From positions 372,001 through 436,000 of the forward strand of contig NZ_CP060201.1 of the NCBI RefSeq assembly GCF_013407925.2: DNA of 64,000 nucleotides, given 5' to 3'. This document shows, in pieces, positions 1 through 9,214 of this stretch; positions within the stretch are counted from its first letter, which is position 1, and every line of letters begins with the position of its first letter. The notes beneath the pieces are model-generated. The model did no database searches, was not told the origin of the DNA, and worked only from the letters and a program-made list of their open reading frames with translations. Both the position numbers and the translations under genes were made by a program. This stretch comes from Pseudomonas protegens (GTDB lineage: Bacteria; Pseudomonadota; Gammaproteobacteria; Pseudomonadales; Pseudomonadaceae).

Positions 1-27
1 GGCTACACAAACCCGACCGGCACTGGA

Positions 28-163
28 TGTAGCCGCTGCTGAGCCACGGCGAAGCTGCGCAAAGGTCCGCAGGACCTTGCCTGGCAATCGCCCGCCGAAC
101 CCGCAGCGGCCTCAAGAACCCTGCGTCCCTGCGGGCCGTTCGCAGCCTGCGGCAGCGGCTACA
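28..163. repeat. Inverted-terminus repeat element, copy A
   Basis: A 136-bp unit begins with TGTAGCCGCTGC and ends with its exact reverse complement GCAGCGGCTACA. The interior is GC-rich. The same unit recurs at 185-294 and 48321-48454, so it is a dispersed family. Structure resembles a REPIN or MITE-type non-autonomous element; no coding capacity is seen. The first ten bases of the window match the right end of a further copy. Confidence 0.75.
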
Positions 164-184
164 CAACCCCCGACCGGCACTGGA

Positions 185-294
185 TGTAGCCGCTGCTGAG
201 CCACGGCGAAGCTGCGCAAAGGTCCGCAGGACCTTGCTTGACGATCGCCCGCCAAACCCGCAGCGGCCTCAAGAACGCTGCGGCAGCGGCTACA
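185..294. repeat. Inverted-terminus repeat element, copy B
   Basis: Same termini and interior as the copy at 28-163, but about 26 bp shorter because a segment just inside the right end is missing. It lies in direct orientation to copy A and just touches the 3' end of the neighbouring minus-strand gene. Confidence 0.75.
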
Positions 295-1723
295 GCAATC
301 TCGCCAGGCGCGCGGCCAGGGCCTTGGCTTGCAGGGCGACGTCGGTGACGGCGGTGCTTTCCCACCACAGGCCGCGCAACGGCGGGCCCATGGCGAACAG
401 GCGCTCGGAGGCCTGGCCACAGGCATCGTGCACGGCACCCTCCGCCGTGGCGCTGATGCCCAGGGCCAGAGGCCCGGGGCTGACTAGGCCGCGGGCCAGC
501 AGTTGCTGCGGCAAGGGCCGCGCCACCCGGCGCCAGTCGTATTCGATGCCGCTGGAGTTGATCAGGGCATCGCCCGCCACGGGCACGCTGTCCTGGCTGC
601 CGCGATAGCGCAGGCGGATCGTCAGCCGGCCGTCGGCGCCCGGCTCCAGCCCCTGGTAGCAAGCGGCATGCACCCGCAACCGGCCTTGCTCTTGCAGGCG
701 CGCCACCAGTTCCGCGCTCAAGGGCGGCGAGCGATGGTGATGGCTCTCCCACCAGGGCCGCACATGACGCACGAACTGGCGTTTCTGCACCTCGCTGGCC
801 TGGCTCCACAAGCGCCCGATATGGGCCCGCACCGTGTCCAGCGGCGCCTGCCAGTCGATGCCCTGAGCCTCGGCCACGCGGCATTGCTGGCGCAGCGCCC
901 GGAACAACTGTCGGGGGCTGCGCAGGCTCAGGTCGGCGGCGAGAAAATCCGCCCAGGCCGGCGGCTGGCGCCGCACGTGCGGCAGCAGCCCATGCCGGGA
1001 GAACACTTCGATCGGCCCGCGATGCCCGGCCTGCTCCAGGGACACCACGGCGTCCACCATGGTCAGCCCGGAGCCGATGATCAGCACCGTCGCCCCGGGA
1101 TCGAGGCGGGCCATGGCGGCCACGTCCCAAGGGTCCAGCGCGGCGGCGTTGAGGCCGCTGGAGCGAGTCTGCGGCGTGCGCGCCGCCGGGAACATGCCGG
1201 TGGCCAGCACCGCCCGCGCGCCGCGCAGTTGCCGGCCATCAGCCAGGGTCAGGAGCACGCCGTCAGGGCCGGTTTCCAGGTCCACCGCTTCGCCCTGCAC
1301 ATGGCTCAGCGAGGAACCCTGCCCCCGGCCCTGGGCTTGCGCCTCGGCCAGCCGCTGCTGGACATAGACGCCAAACAGCCCGCGGGGCGGAAACAGTTCG
1401 CTGACCGGCACATGCTGGCGGTCCGACTCGGGCCAGCCGCCCTCGGCAATGTGCCGGGTCAGCCATTGGGTCAGGTCGTCGGCGTTGTCCGGGTCGACGC
1501 TCATGCGCGCCGCGTTGCCGTTCAGGGTGTGGCCCAGCTCCACGGCGCTGTAGGCCTCGCCCCGCCCCAGTTCGCGGCGTGGCTCGATCACCAGGATCCG
1601 TCGCCGCCCCGGCCGGCGCAGCAATTGCGCGGCCAGCAAGGCGCCGCTGAGGCCGCCGCCGACAATCAGAATGTCCGCATCAGGGTGGGCCGGGGTGGCC
1701 TGTGGGGTGTGGCTCTGGCTCAT
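290..1723 (-). CDS. FAD/NAD(P)-binding oxidoreductase-like protein
   Basis: A 477-residue protein with an N-terminal Rossmann FAD-binding motif (ILIVGGGLSGALLA, about residues 19-32) and a second dinucleotide-type motif near the middle (VLIIGSGLTMVDAVVSL). This pattern fits the NAD_binding_9/HI0933-like family of FAD proteins, whose substrates are mostly unknown. No membrane segment is seen. It is the last gene of the minus-strand series that carries a branched-chain-type ABC importer and two flavin monooxygenase-type proteins, and lies 13 bp after the LivF-like gene. This suggests it processes the imported compound or supplies redox chemistry for it. The specific reaction cannot be deduced. 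Confidence 0.8.
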   Translation of the reverse strand: MSQSHTPQATPAHPDADILIVGGGLSGALLAAQLLRRPGRRRILVIEPRRELGRGEAYSAVELGHTLNGNAARMSVDPDNADDLTQWLTRHIAEGGWPESDRQHVPVSELFPPRGLFGVYVQQRLAEAQAQGRGQGSSLSHVQGEAVDLETGPDGVLLTLADGRQLRGARAVLATGMFPAARTPQTRSSGLNAAALDPWDVAAMARLDPGATVLIIGSGLTMVDAVVSLEQAGHRGPIEVFSRHGLLPHVRRQPPAWADFLAADLSLRSPRQLFRALRQQCRVAEAQGIDWQAPLDTVRAHIGRLWSQASEVQKRQFVRHVRPWWESHHHRSPPLSAELVARLQEQGRLRVHAACYQGLEPGADGRLTIRLRYRGSQDSVPVAGDALINSSGIEYDWRRVARPLPQQLLARGLVSPGPLALGISATAEGAVHDACGQASERLFAMGPPLRGLWWESTAVTDVALQAKALAARLARLL

Positions 1724-1736
1724 GGCGTGCTCGCGG

Positions 1737-2504
<768 letters not shown>

Positions 2505-2507
2505 GCT

Positions 2508-3842
2508 TCAGTCATCCCCGTTGCAGGTACGCGGCGTCAGTTGCTTTTCCTTGGCGAAGGCCGCGGCCTTGTCGTCGATCAGCGGCCGCAACAGCGCGCG
2601 GTCGGCGGCGATCCAGTCGCTGATCAGGGTCCAGTTGGCCCCGTCCCATTGCTGCACCCGGGCCGCGCCGCCGCCTTCGTGATCGCGGCACGACAGCTTG
2701 AGGTTCTGCATCAGCCCCAGGTAGCCCATGGCCTTGAGCCGGGCGTCGTCGATATTCAGGTGCTCCAGGCCCCAGCGCCCCTCTTCACCATTGAGCGGGC
2801 GCTGGCCGAACTTGCCCTGGGCGGTACGGATCGCCTCCACCGCCACTGCGGCGTTCACCAGCCCGGAGTTGTAGTACACGCTGCCGAAGTTCTTCAGGTC
2901 CTTGAGGTCGCTCTTGCCGGTATCGAGGATGTACTGCTTCAGGCGCTTGTGGATCTCGAAGTCGCTGCCTGCCGGGTACGGGGTCAGCGCCAGGTAGCCC
3001 TTGGCCGCGACCCCGGCCGGCAGCACGTCCTCGCTGGAGCTGGCCCAGATGTCGCCGATGATGTGGTCCACCGGGAAGCCGAAGCGCGCCGCGGTCTTCA
3101 CCGCCACCGGGGTCGACACGCCCCAGGTACGCAGGAACACCCAGTCCGGATTCTGCTGGCGGATCTGCCGCCATTGCGCCGATTGCTCGTTGCCCGGGTC
3201 GGCCACCGGAATCTGGATGTTCTCGAAGCCGTATTTTTCCGCCAGCAGCTTCAGCGGCCCGAGGGTTTCCCGGCCATAGGCGGAGTCGTGATAGAGCGTG
3301 GCGATCTTCTTGCCCTTGAGCTTGTCGAAGCCGCCCTCGCGCTGGGCGATGTAGTTCACCAGGGTCGAGGCCTCGCTGTAGAAGGTCAGCATCACCGGAA
3401 AGTTGTAGGGGAACACCGTGCCATCGGTGGCTTCGGTGCGACCGTAGCCCAGGGTAATGAGCGGGATCTTGTCGACCTCGGCGCGCTCGCTCAAGGCATA
3501 GGCCGCCGGTGCGCCGTTGGGCTGATAGACCGCCACCGGCGCGCCGTCCAGGCCCTTCTTGAAGCGCTCGTAGCACTCGATGCCCTTCTCCGCGGTCCAC
3601 TCGGTCTCGCATTCCTGCCACACCAGCTTGACCCCGTTGATCCCGCCCTCGACCTGATTGATGTAGTTCAGGTAGTCGATCATCCCGGCCCAGACCTGCA
3701 CGCCGCTGGAGGCGTAGGCGCCGACCCGGTAGGTGGCCAGGGGGAAGAACTGCTGGTCCGGAGCGGCCTGGGCCTGCGGTGTCAGGGCCGTCGACAGCAG
3801 CAACGCCGCAGCGGCCAGGGAAGCTTTCAAGGATGCACGCAT
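2508..3842 (-). CDS. ABC importer substrate-binding protein, HAAT/LivJ-like
   Basis: A 444-residue periplasmic protein with a clear signal peptide (MRASLKASLAAAALLLSTAL, cleaved near AQA). The mature part shows the type I periplasmic-binding fold of the HAAT family, for example GGINGVKLVW, KIPLITLGYGRTEATDG and KKIATLYHDSAYGRE. It is longer than the roughly 370 residues of LivJ/LivK, which is common in HAAT proteins for amides, urea or aromatic acids. It lies between the LivM-like and LivF-like genes. The ligand is not predictable; the sulfur-type oxygenases upstream make an organosulfur compound a reasonable guess. Confidence 0.88.
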   Translation of the reverse strand: MRASLKASLAAAALLLSTALTPQAQAAPDQQFFPLATYRVGAYASSGVQVWAGMIDYLNYINQVEGGINGVKLVWQECETEWTAEKGIECYERFKKGLDGAPVAVYQPNGAPAAYALSERAEVDKIPLITLGYGRTEATDGTVFPYNFPVMLTFYSEASTLVNYIAQREGGFDKLKGKKIATLYHDSAYGRETLGPLKLLAEKYGFENIQIPVADPGNEQSAQWRQIRQQNPDWVFLRTWGVSTPVAVKTAARFGFPVDHIIGDIWASSSEDVLPAGVAAKGYLALTPYPAGSDFEIHKRLKQYILDTGKSDLKDLKNFGSVYYNSGLVNAAVAVEAIRTAQGKFGQRPLNGEEGRWGLEHLNIDDARLKAMGYLGLMQNLKLSCRDHEGGGAARVQQWDGANWTLISDWIAADRALLRPLIDDKAAAFAKEKQLTPRTCNGDD

Positions 3843-3869
3843 GTTGTCTCTCTAGGTCTTGGGTGGAAT

Positions 3870-4919
3870 TCAGAAGCGCAGCGGCCAGTGCCGCAGGCGT
3901 TCGCGCAGGTTGCTCAGCAGGCGGATCAGGCCCTCGGGCTCCTTGATCAGGAACAGGATGATCAGCACGCCAAAGATGATTTTCTGCAGGTTCTGCAACT
4001 GCCCGGCGTCCACCGCCCCGCCCAGCAGCCACTGCCCGGCATGACTGAGGAAGATCGGCAGCAGGCTGATGAAGGCCGCGCCGACGAAGTTGCCGGCGAT
4101 GCTGCCCATGCCACCGATAATGATGATGAAGAGGATCTGGAACGAACGGTTGATATCGAAGCTGCCGGCGCTGGCGGTGCCCAGGTAGGCAAAGGCCCAC
4201 AGCGCCCCGGCGATGCCCAGGTAGAACGAGCTGACGGCAAAGGCCTGGCGCTTGTAGCGGGCCACCGGGATGCCGATCACTGCGGCCGCGGTGTCCATGT
4301 CGCGGATCGCCATCCAGTTGCGGCCGATCTGGCTGTGCACCAGGTTCTGCGCCACCCGGGTCAGCAGCAGCACCGTCACCAGGGTCAGCAGGTAGCGACC
4401 CAGGGGGTGATTGAGATCATGGCCGAACAGCTCCAGGCGCGGCGCGGAAATGGTCCCCGAGGAGCCGTAGTTGTAGAACCAGGGAAACTTGACGAACAGC
4501 CACTCCAGAAAGAACTGCGCCGCCAGGGTGCTGACCATCAGGTAGAAGCCCTTGATCCGCGAGCTGGGCAAGCCGAACACCCAGCCCACCATGGCGCTGA
4601 TCAGGCCGCCGCCTAGCAGGGCCAGGGGCAGCCCCAGCTCCGGCAGGCGCAGCAGAAAACCGTAGGTGGCAAACGCCCCGACCGCCATGAAGCCGGCGGC
4701 GCCCACCGAGGTCTGCCCGGTGTAGCCGGTCAGCAGGTTGAGCCCGAGCCCGGCCAGGGACAGCACCAGGAAGGGAATCAGAATGGCGTTGAGCCAATAG
4801 TCGTTGCCAACCAACGGCACCACGCCAAAGGCCAGCAGCAACAGGCCGATCAGGCCCCAGGGCAGACGGCGGCGGATCAACAGCAGCGGCGCCGTTTCCT
4901 GTGTCAGGGGAATGGACAT
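3870..4919 (-). CDS. ABC importer permease, LivM type
   Basis: A 349-residue inner-membrane permease. The start is set at the ATG of MSIPLTQETAPLLL because the residues upstream in frame are not protein-like and the preceding gene ends 4 bp earlier. It has many hydrophobic helices and the LivM signature region GLNLLTGYTGQTSVGAAGFM (about residues 60-80). The conserved cytoplasmic stretch NWMAIRDMDTAAAVIGIPVA and the helix IIIIGGMGSIAGNFVGAAF match the family. It forms the channel with the LivH-like permease encoded immediately upstream. Confidence 0.9.
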   Translation of the reverse strand: MSIPLTQETAPLLLIRRRLPWGLIGLLLLAFGVVPLVGNDYWLNAILIPFLVLSLAGLGLNLLTGYTGQTSVGAAGFMAVGAFATYGFLLRLPELGLPLALLGGGLISAMVGWVFGLPSSRIKGFYLMVSTLAAQFFLEWLFVKFPWFYNYGSSGTISAPRLELFGHDLNHPLGRYLLTLVTVLLLTRVAQNLVHSQIGRNWMAIRDMDTAAAVIGIPVARYKRQAFAVSSFYLGIAGALWAFAYLGTASAGSFDINRSFQILFIIIIGGMGSIAGNFVGAAFISLLPIFLSHAGQWLLGGAVDAGQLQNLQKIIFGVLIILFLIKEPEGLIRLLSNLRERLRHWPLRF

Positions 4920-4923
4920 CAAT

Positions 4924-5805
4924 TCACACTCGCTCGATGGCCCGCTCGCCGAACAGGCCGGCGGGACGGATGTAGAGGAAGGCCAGGGCCAGGACATAGG
5001 CGAACCAGGGGCTGATGCCACCGCCGATCAGCGGGCCGATGTAGACCTCCGCCAGGTTCTCCGCGGCGCCGACGATCAGGCCCCCGGCAATTGCCCCGCC
5101 GATGGAGGTGAAGCCGCCGATGATCAGCACCGGCAGCGCCTTGAGCACCACCAGCGACAAGGAAAACTGCACCCCCTGGCGCGCGCCCCAGAGCAGCCCG
5201 GCCACCAGCCCCACCACCCCGGCCACGGCCCAGACGATCTGCCAGATGCGGTTGAGGTTGATGCCGATGGACAGCGCCGCCGTGGTGTCGTCGGCCACCG
5301 CCCGCAGCGAGATGCCGATGCGGGTCTTGTTGAACAGCAGCGCCAGCACCGTCACCAGCACCAGGGCGGTCGCGGCAGCGATCAGGTCGAACTGGCTGAG
5401 CATCAGCGGCCCGAGAAACAGCGGCACATCATCGATCCCCAGGTCCAGGGCGCGCACCTGGGAACCCATCAGTCCCTGGGCCAGGCCCTCGATGATGAAC
5501 GACAGGCCCAGGGTGGCCATGAACAGGGTGATCTGCGAGCGGTTGACCAGGGGCCGCAGCACCAGGCGCTCGATCAGCCAGGCGCCGATGATCATCACCA
5601 GCACCGTCAGCAGCAGCGCCAGGGCAAAGGGCAGGCCCTGCTCCTGCAGGCTGACGAAGGTCAGGGCGGCGAACAGCAGCATCGCGCCCTGGGCGAAGTT
5701 GAACACGCCGCTGGCCTTGTAGATCAGTACGAAGCCGATGGCCACCAGGGAGTACAGGGTGCCGGCCAGCAGGCCGCCGAGCAGGGTTTCGAGGAAGAAG
5801 CTCAT
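4924..5805 (-). CDS. ABC importer permease, LivH type
   Basis: A 293-residue inner-membrane permease of the LivH family. It opens with LLGGLLAGTLYSLVAIGF and YKASGVFNFAQGAMLL, and carries the conserved TSIGGAIAGGLIVGAAENL near residue 240. Its start overlaps the LivG-like stop by 4 bp (ATGA), a sign of coupled translation. It should dimerise with the LivM-like protein. Confidence 0.92.
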   Translation of the reverse strand: MSFFLETLLGGLLAGTLYSLVAIGFVLIYKASGVFNFAQGAMLLFAALTFVSLQEQGLPFALALLLTVLVMIIGAWLIERLVLRPLVNRSQITLFMATLGLSFIIEGLAQGLMGSQVRALDLGIDDVPLFLGPLMLSQFDLIAAATALVLVTVLALLFNKTRIGISLRAVADDTTAALSIGINLNRIWQIVWAVAGVVGLVAGLLWGARQGVQFSLSLVVLKALPVLIIGGFTSIGGAIAGGLIVGAAENLAEVYIGPLIGGGISPWFAYVLALAFLYIRPAGLFGERAIERV

Positions 5806-6581
5806 TCGTGCACCACCCCCAGGTAGGCGGCGATCACCTCGGGATTGGCCTGGACCTCGGCTGGCGTGCCGTCACCCACCTTGCGTCCGTAGTCGAGGAC
5901 CACCACGTGGTCGCACAGCTCCATGACCACCCCCATGTCGTGCTCGATCAGCACCACGCTGGTGCCCAGGTCGCGATTGATGTCGGCGATGAAGCCGGCC
6001 ATTTCCTGTTTTTCCTCGGCGTTCATCCCCGCCAGGGGTTCGTCCAGCAACAGCAGGCTGGGCCCGGCGATCAGCGCCCGCCCCAGCTCCACGCGCTTTT
6101 GCAGGCCGTAGGACAGGTTGCCCACCGGGACGTCGCGCAGCGCCTGCAAATCGAGAAACTGCAAGATGCCCTGGGCCAGCTGGCGAAAGTTCGCGGCCTC
6201 GCGCCGGGCCCGGGGCAAGCCCAGGGCCTGCTCGATCAGGTAGGTGCGCGAATGCCGCGACAGGCCGGTGAGCAGGTTGTCGATCACGCTCATTTTCTTG
6301 AACAGGGCATTGTTCTGGAACGTCCGGCCGATGCCACGGCGGGCGGCGCTCAGCGGGTCGATGCGCGAATAGCTCTGGCGGTCGAAGACCATCGCCCCGC
6401 TGTCGCAGCGATAGACCCCGTTGAGCAGGTTGAGCAACGAGCTCTTGCCGGCGCCGTTGGGTCCGATCAGCCCGCAGATTTCGCCACGGCGCACCTGGAA
6501 CGACAGGCGGTTGATGGCCTTGACCCCCTTGAACGACAGAGAGATGTCACTGACTTGCAGAATGGGTTCGGCGTGGCTCAT
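5802..6581 (-). CDS. ABC importer ATP-binding protein, LivG type
   Basis: A 259-residue ATPase with Walker A GPNGAGKSS, signature LSYGLQK, Walker B LLLLDEPLAGM and H-loop IEHDMG, plus the C-terminal extension typical of LivG (GTPAEVQANPEVIAAYLG). The start ATG at 6581 overlaps the stop of the acyl-CoA-synthetase-like gene in an ATGA when that gene is read in its original frame. Because of the upstream 22-bp duplication, the frame is now open from 7589 through to 5802, so a 595-residue fusion could also be made. The stand-alone ATPase is the functional expectation. Confidence 0.9.
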   Translation of the reverse strand: MSHAEPILQVSDISLSFKGVKAINRLSFQVRRGEICGLIGPNGAGKSSLLNLLNGVYRCDSGAMVFDRQSYSRIDPLSAARRGIGRTFQNNALFKKMSVIDNLLTGLSRHSRTYLIEQALGLPRARREAANFRQLAQGILQFLDLQALRDVPVGNLSYGLQKRVELGRALIAGPSLLLLDEPLAGMNAEEKQEMAGFIADINRDLGTSVVLIEHDMGVVMELCDHVVVLDYGRKVGDGTPAEVQANPEVIAAYLGVVHE

Positions 6582-7589
6582 GCAATGTTCCGTGTGAATT
6601 CGCCGATCCAGGCCGGGGTTGCCGGTTGGGTCGTGGTCTGCGGGGCTTGCCAGATGAACTGCAAGCGAGAAAAGCCCAACAAGCGGCGTACATGCTGCTT
6701 GAGCAGCCGCGGCAGCGGCCTGTGGGGATGGGCGATGGCCCATTCGCACAGGCCCCGGCGCCAAGTGCCGGGGGGCGCCAGGCGGCTTTCGATTTCGTCC
6801 GCCAGCTGTTGCAGGCGCTGGGGCGACAGCAACAGCCCGCTGGGGCGACAGCAACAGCCCGCTGGGGGCCACCTCGCGCCGGTCGCGGCTGGCCGAGCCA
6901 CGGCTTTCGGCAAAGGCCAGGCACTGGCCGCTGCCCAGCCACTGCTCCAGCAGCACCGTCAGGCCGCCTTGCCACTGCGTGCCCTCCTCGCTCCACAACT
7001 GGCCTGTGCTGACCGGCGTTCGCCAATAGGCCTGGCGCCGGGGTGGTTCGCCACGGCCCAGCAACTGGCTGAACGCCAACAAGGGCTGATGCGCGCCTTC
7101 GGGCAGGCGCGGCAAGGCTTGCCCGACAATCAACAGCTCTGGGGCCAGCGCGCTTTCACCGGCGGCGAGCCAATCCAGCACCTGCTGGCGGGAATGCACA
7201 AAGGCGTGGCTCGGCCGCAGGCGCCACAGGCTCTGGCGCAACGCGTCCGGCGCCAGCGCGGGGTCCAGGCTCAGTACCTCGGCGCCGATGCTGTGGGCGG
7301 CCAGGGCCAGCAGGAGCAGGTCCGGCTCGAACAGGCCGCTGACCGCCAGCCGTGAATCGGCGTTCAAGCCCTGCTGGCGCAGGCCGTCGGCCAGGCGCTC
7401 GACATCGCGCCGCGCATCAATCCAGCGCCAGGCGTACCAATGGCCGTGACGCTTGTGGCGCAAAGCGCTGTGCAAGGGGCTGACCTGAGCCCAATGACGC
7501 AACTGCTCCAGGGCCCCGCTCAACTGCAACCGGTCCTTGGGGGCTAACGCATCCGCGCTGGGCGGACGCCTGAGTTGATGCACGCTCAT
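6578..7589 (-). pseudogene. AMP-binding (acyl-CoA synthetase-like) gene, frameshifted by a 22-bp tandem duplication
   Basis: The start ATG at 7589 has a good ribosome site (AAGAGGT). Residues 1-130 resemble the N-terminal part of adenylate-forming acyl-CoA synthetases. The P-loop motif (S/T)SG(S/T)TGxPKG is not visible and the C-terminal half of the family (usually over 500 residues) is absent, so the gene was degenerate even before the break. A 22-bp unit occurs twice in tandem at 6817-6860, shifting the frame by one. Removing one copy restores a 329-residue product ending EFTRNIA with a stop that overlaps the livG-like start as ATGA. As it stands the frame runs on into the LivG-like gene. 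Confidence 0.75.
6817..6860. repeat. 22-bp perfect tandem duplication
   Basis: Positions 6817-6838 and 6839-6860 are identical 22-bp units beginning GCTGGGGCGACAG, followed by seven bases of a third unit. The length is not a multiple of three and it breaks the reading frame of the gene it sits in. It could be slipped-strand duplication or an assembly artefact. Confidence 0.9.
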
Positions 7590-7671
7590 GAATTGACCTC
7601 TTGGCAAACGCGTGCGGTGGTCCGCTGGCTGGAAATAAACGGGGCTGGCCCTGGGACGCAGGTCGTGCGGG

Positions 7672-7699
7672 CCTCTTGGCTGGCAAACCTGCGCCTACC
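7672..7699. repeat. Diverged half of a REP element
   Basis: CCTCTTGGCTGGCAAACCTG followed by CGCCTACC matches the right half of the REPIN family seen at 7719-7800 with several changes. It lies between two genes of the same operon. Confidence 0.45.
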
Positions 7700-7718
7700 G
7701 GAATTGGGTGCTTTCCTG

Positions 7719-7800
7719 GTAGGAGCCGGCTTGCCGGCGAAGGCGTTGCTGAATCCGGCGCCTGTGTTGCGGGCCCTTTCGCTGGCGAGCCAGCTCCTAC
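7719..7800. repeat. REPIN-type repeat
   Basis: GTAGGAGCCGGCTTGCCGGC at the left is mirrored by GGCGAGCCAGCTCCTAC at the right, an inverted pair of REP sequences typical of fluorescent pseudomonads. It lies inside the minus-strand operon, between the flavin monooxygenase gene and the AMP-binding pseudogene, so it may modulate readthrough or mRNA stability. Confidence 0.85.
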
Positions 7801-7810
7801 AGGGGTTGGG

Positions 7811-9214
7811 TCAGGCGCGGGCGCGTTGCGCGGGTGCTTGGTGTTGCTCGCCCAGGTTGCGCCAGGCGTTGCCCGGGTGGCTTTCGGGCAGGCGCGGGCC
7901 GGTGCCGAAGAGCTTGTCCCGCAGGGTGCCGGGGGCGTAATCGGTCTTGTACACCCCGCGTTTCTGCAGCTCCGGGACCAAAAGCTCAACCGCGTCGATA
8001 AAGGTTTCGTGGGTCAGGGCGTAGGCCAGGTTGAAGCCGTCGACATCGGTCTCCTCGACCCACTCCTGGAGCAGGTCGGCCACGGTTTCCGGGCTGCCGA
8101 CGAACAACGGGCCAAAGCCGCCGATCCCCACCCAGTCGGCCAGTTCGTGAGGGGTCCAGACCTTGTTCGGGTCTGCGGTGGAGAAGGCTTCCACCGCCGA
8201 CTGGATGGCGTTGGTGTGCACATGCTTGAGGGGCTCGTCGGGCTTGAAGCGGCTGAAGTCGATGCCGGTCCACCCGGAAATCAGCGCCATGGCGCCTTCA
8301 TAGCTGACCCAGGATTTGTACTCTTCGAACTTGGCCTTGGCCTGGGCGTCGGTCTCGCCGAGGATCACCGTCTGCAGGTTGAAGATCAGAATCTTCGAGG
8401 GATCGCGCCCGGCCTCGGCCGCTCGGCGGCGGATGTCGGCCACGGTTTTCTTCAGCAGCACCTTGGACGGCGCAGCGACGAATACGCATTCGGCCTGTTC
8501 GGCGGCGAACTGCTTGCCGCGGCTGGACGCCCCGGCCTGGTACAGCACCGGGGTGCGTTGTGGCGACGGCTCGCACAGGTGAATGCCCGGCACCTGGAAG
8601 TGTTTGCCGACATGGCGGATCTCGTGGATCTTGCTCGGGTCGCTGAAGATCCGCCGCTCGCGGTCACGCAGGATCGCGCCGTCTTCCCAGCTGCCTTCCC
8701 AGAGCTTGTAGCAGACCTCCAGGTACTCCTCGGCGTAGTCGTAACGGGCGTCGTGTTCGGTCTGCGCCTGCTGGCCGAGGTTCTTCGCTCCGCTCTCCAG
8801 GTAGGAGGTGACGATGTTCCAGCCGGCGCGGCCCTTCGTCAGGTGATCCAGGGTGGATAGGCGCCGGGCAAAGGGGTACGGATGCTCGAACGACAGCGAG
8901 GCGGTGAGGCCAAAGCCCAGGTGCTCGGTAACCAGGGCCATGGGCGGAATCAGTTGCAGCGGGTCGTTGACCGGCACCTGGGCCGCCTGGCGGATCGCCG
9001 CCTCGCCATTACCGTTGTAGACGTCGTAGATGCCCAGCACATCGGCGATGAACAGTCCGTCGAACTTGCCCTTTTCAAGAATTTTCGCCAGGTCGGTCCA
9101 GTACTCCAGGTCCTTGTACTGCCAGGAGCGGTCCCGGGGGTGGGCCCAGAGCCCCGGCGACTGGTGGCCGACGCAGTTCATGTCGAAGGCATTGAGGCGG
9201 ATTTCACGGGACAT
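7811..9214 (-). CDS. LLM-class flavin-dependent monooxygenase, NtaA/SnaA/DszA type
   Basis: A 467-residue protein of the bacterial luciferase-like superfamily, nitrilotriacetate monooxygenase component A/DszA branch. Diagnostic stretches are NAFDMNCVGHQSPGLW near the start, HPYPFARRLSTLDHLTKGRAGWNIVTS around residues 125-155, VLYQAGASSRGKQFAAEQAE near 240 and ADWVGIGGFGPLFVGSPETVA. Such enzymes use reduced flavin supplied by a partner reductase to oxidise and often cleave C-S or C-N bonds. No reductase gene is seen next to it. ATG at 9214 overlaps the previous stop; GTG at 9217 is an alternative start. An AGGAG ribosome site is present. Confidence 0.88.
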   Translation of the reverse strand: MSREIRLNAFDMNCVGHQSPGLWAHPRDRSWQYKDLEYWTDLAKILEKGKFDGLFIADVLGIYDVYNGNGEAAIRQAAQVPVNDPLQLIPPMALVTEHLGFGLTASLSFEHPYPFARRLSTLDHLTKGRAGWNIVTSYLESGAKNLGQQAQTEHDARYDYAEEYLEVCYKLWEGSWEDGAILRDRERRIFSDPSKIHEIRHVGKHFQVPGIHLCEPSPQRTPVLYQAGASSRGKQFAAEQAECVFVAAPSKVLLKKTVADIRRRAAEAGRDPSKILIFNLQTVILGETDAQAKAKFEEYKSWVSYEGAMALISGWTGIDFSRFKPDEPLKHVHTNAIQSAVEAFSTADPNKVWTPHELADWVGIGGFGPLFVGSPETVADLLQEWVEETDVDGFNLAYALTHETFIDAVELLVPELQKRGVYKTDYAPGTLRDKLFGTGPRLPESHPGNAWRNLGEQHQAPAQRARA

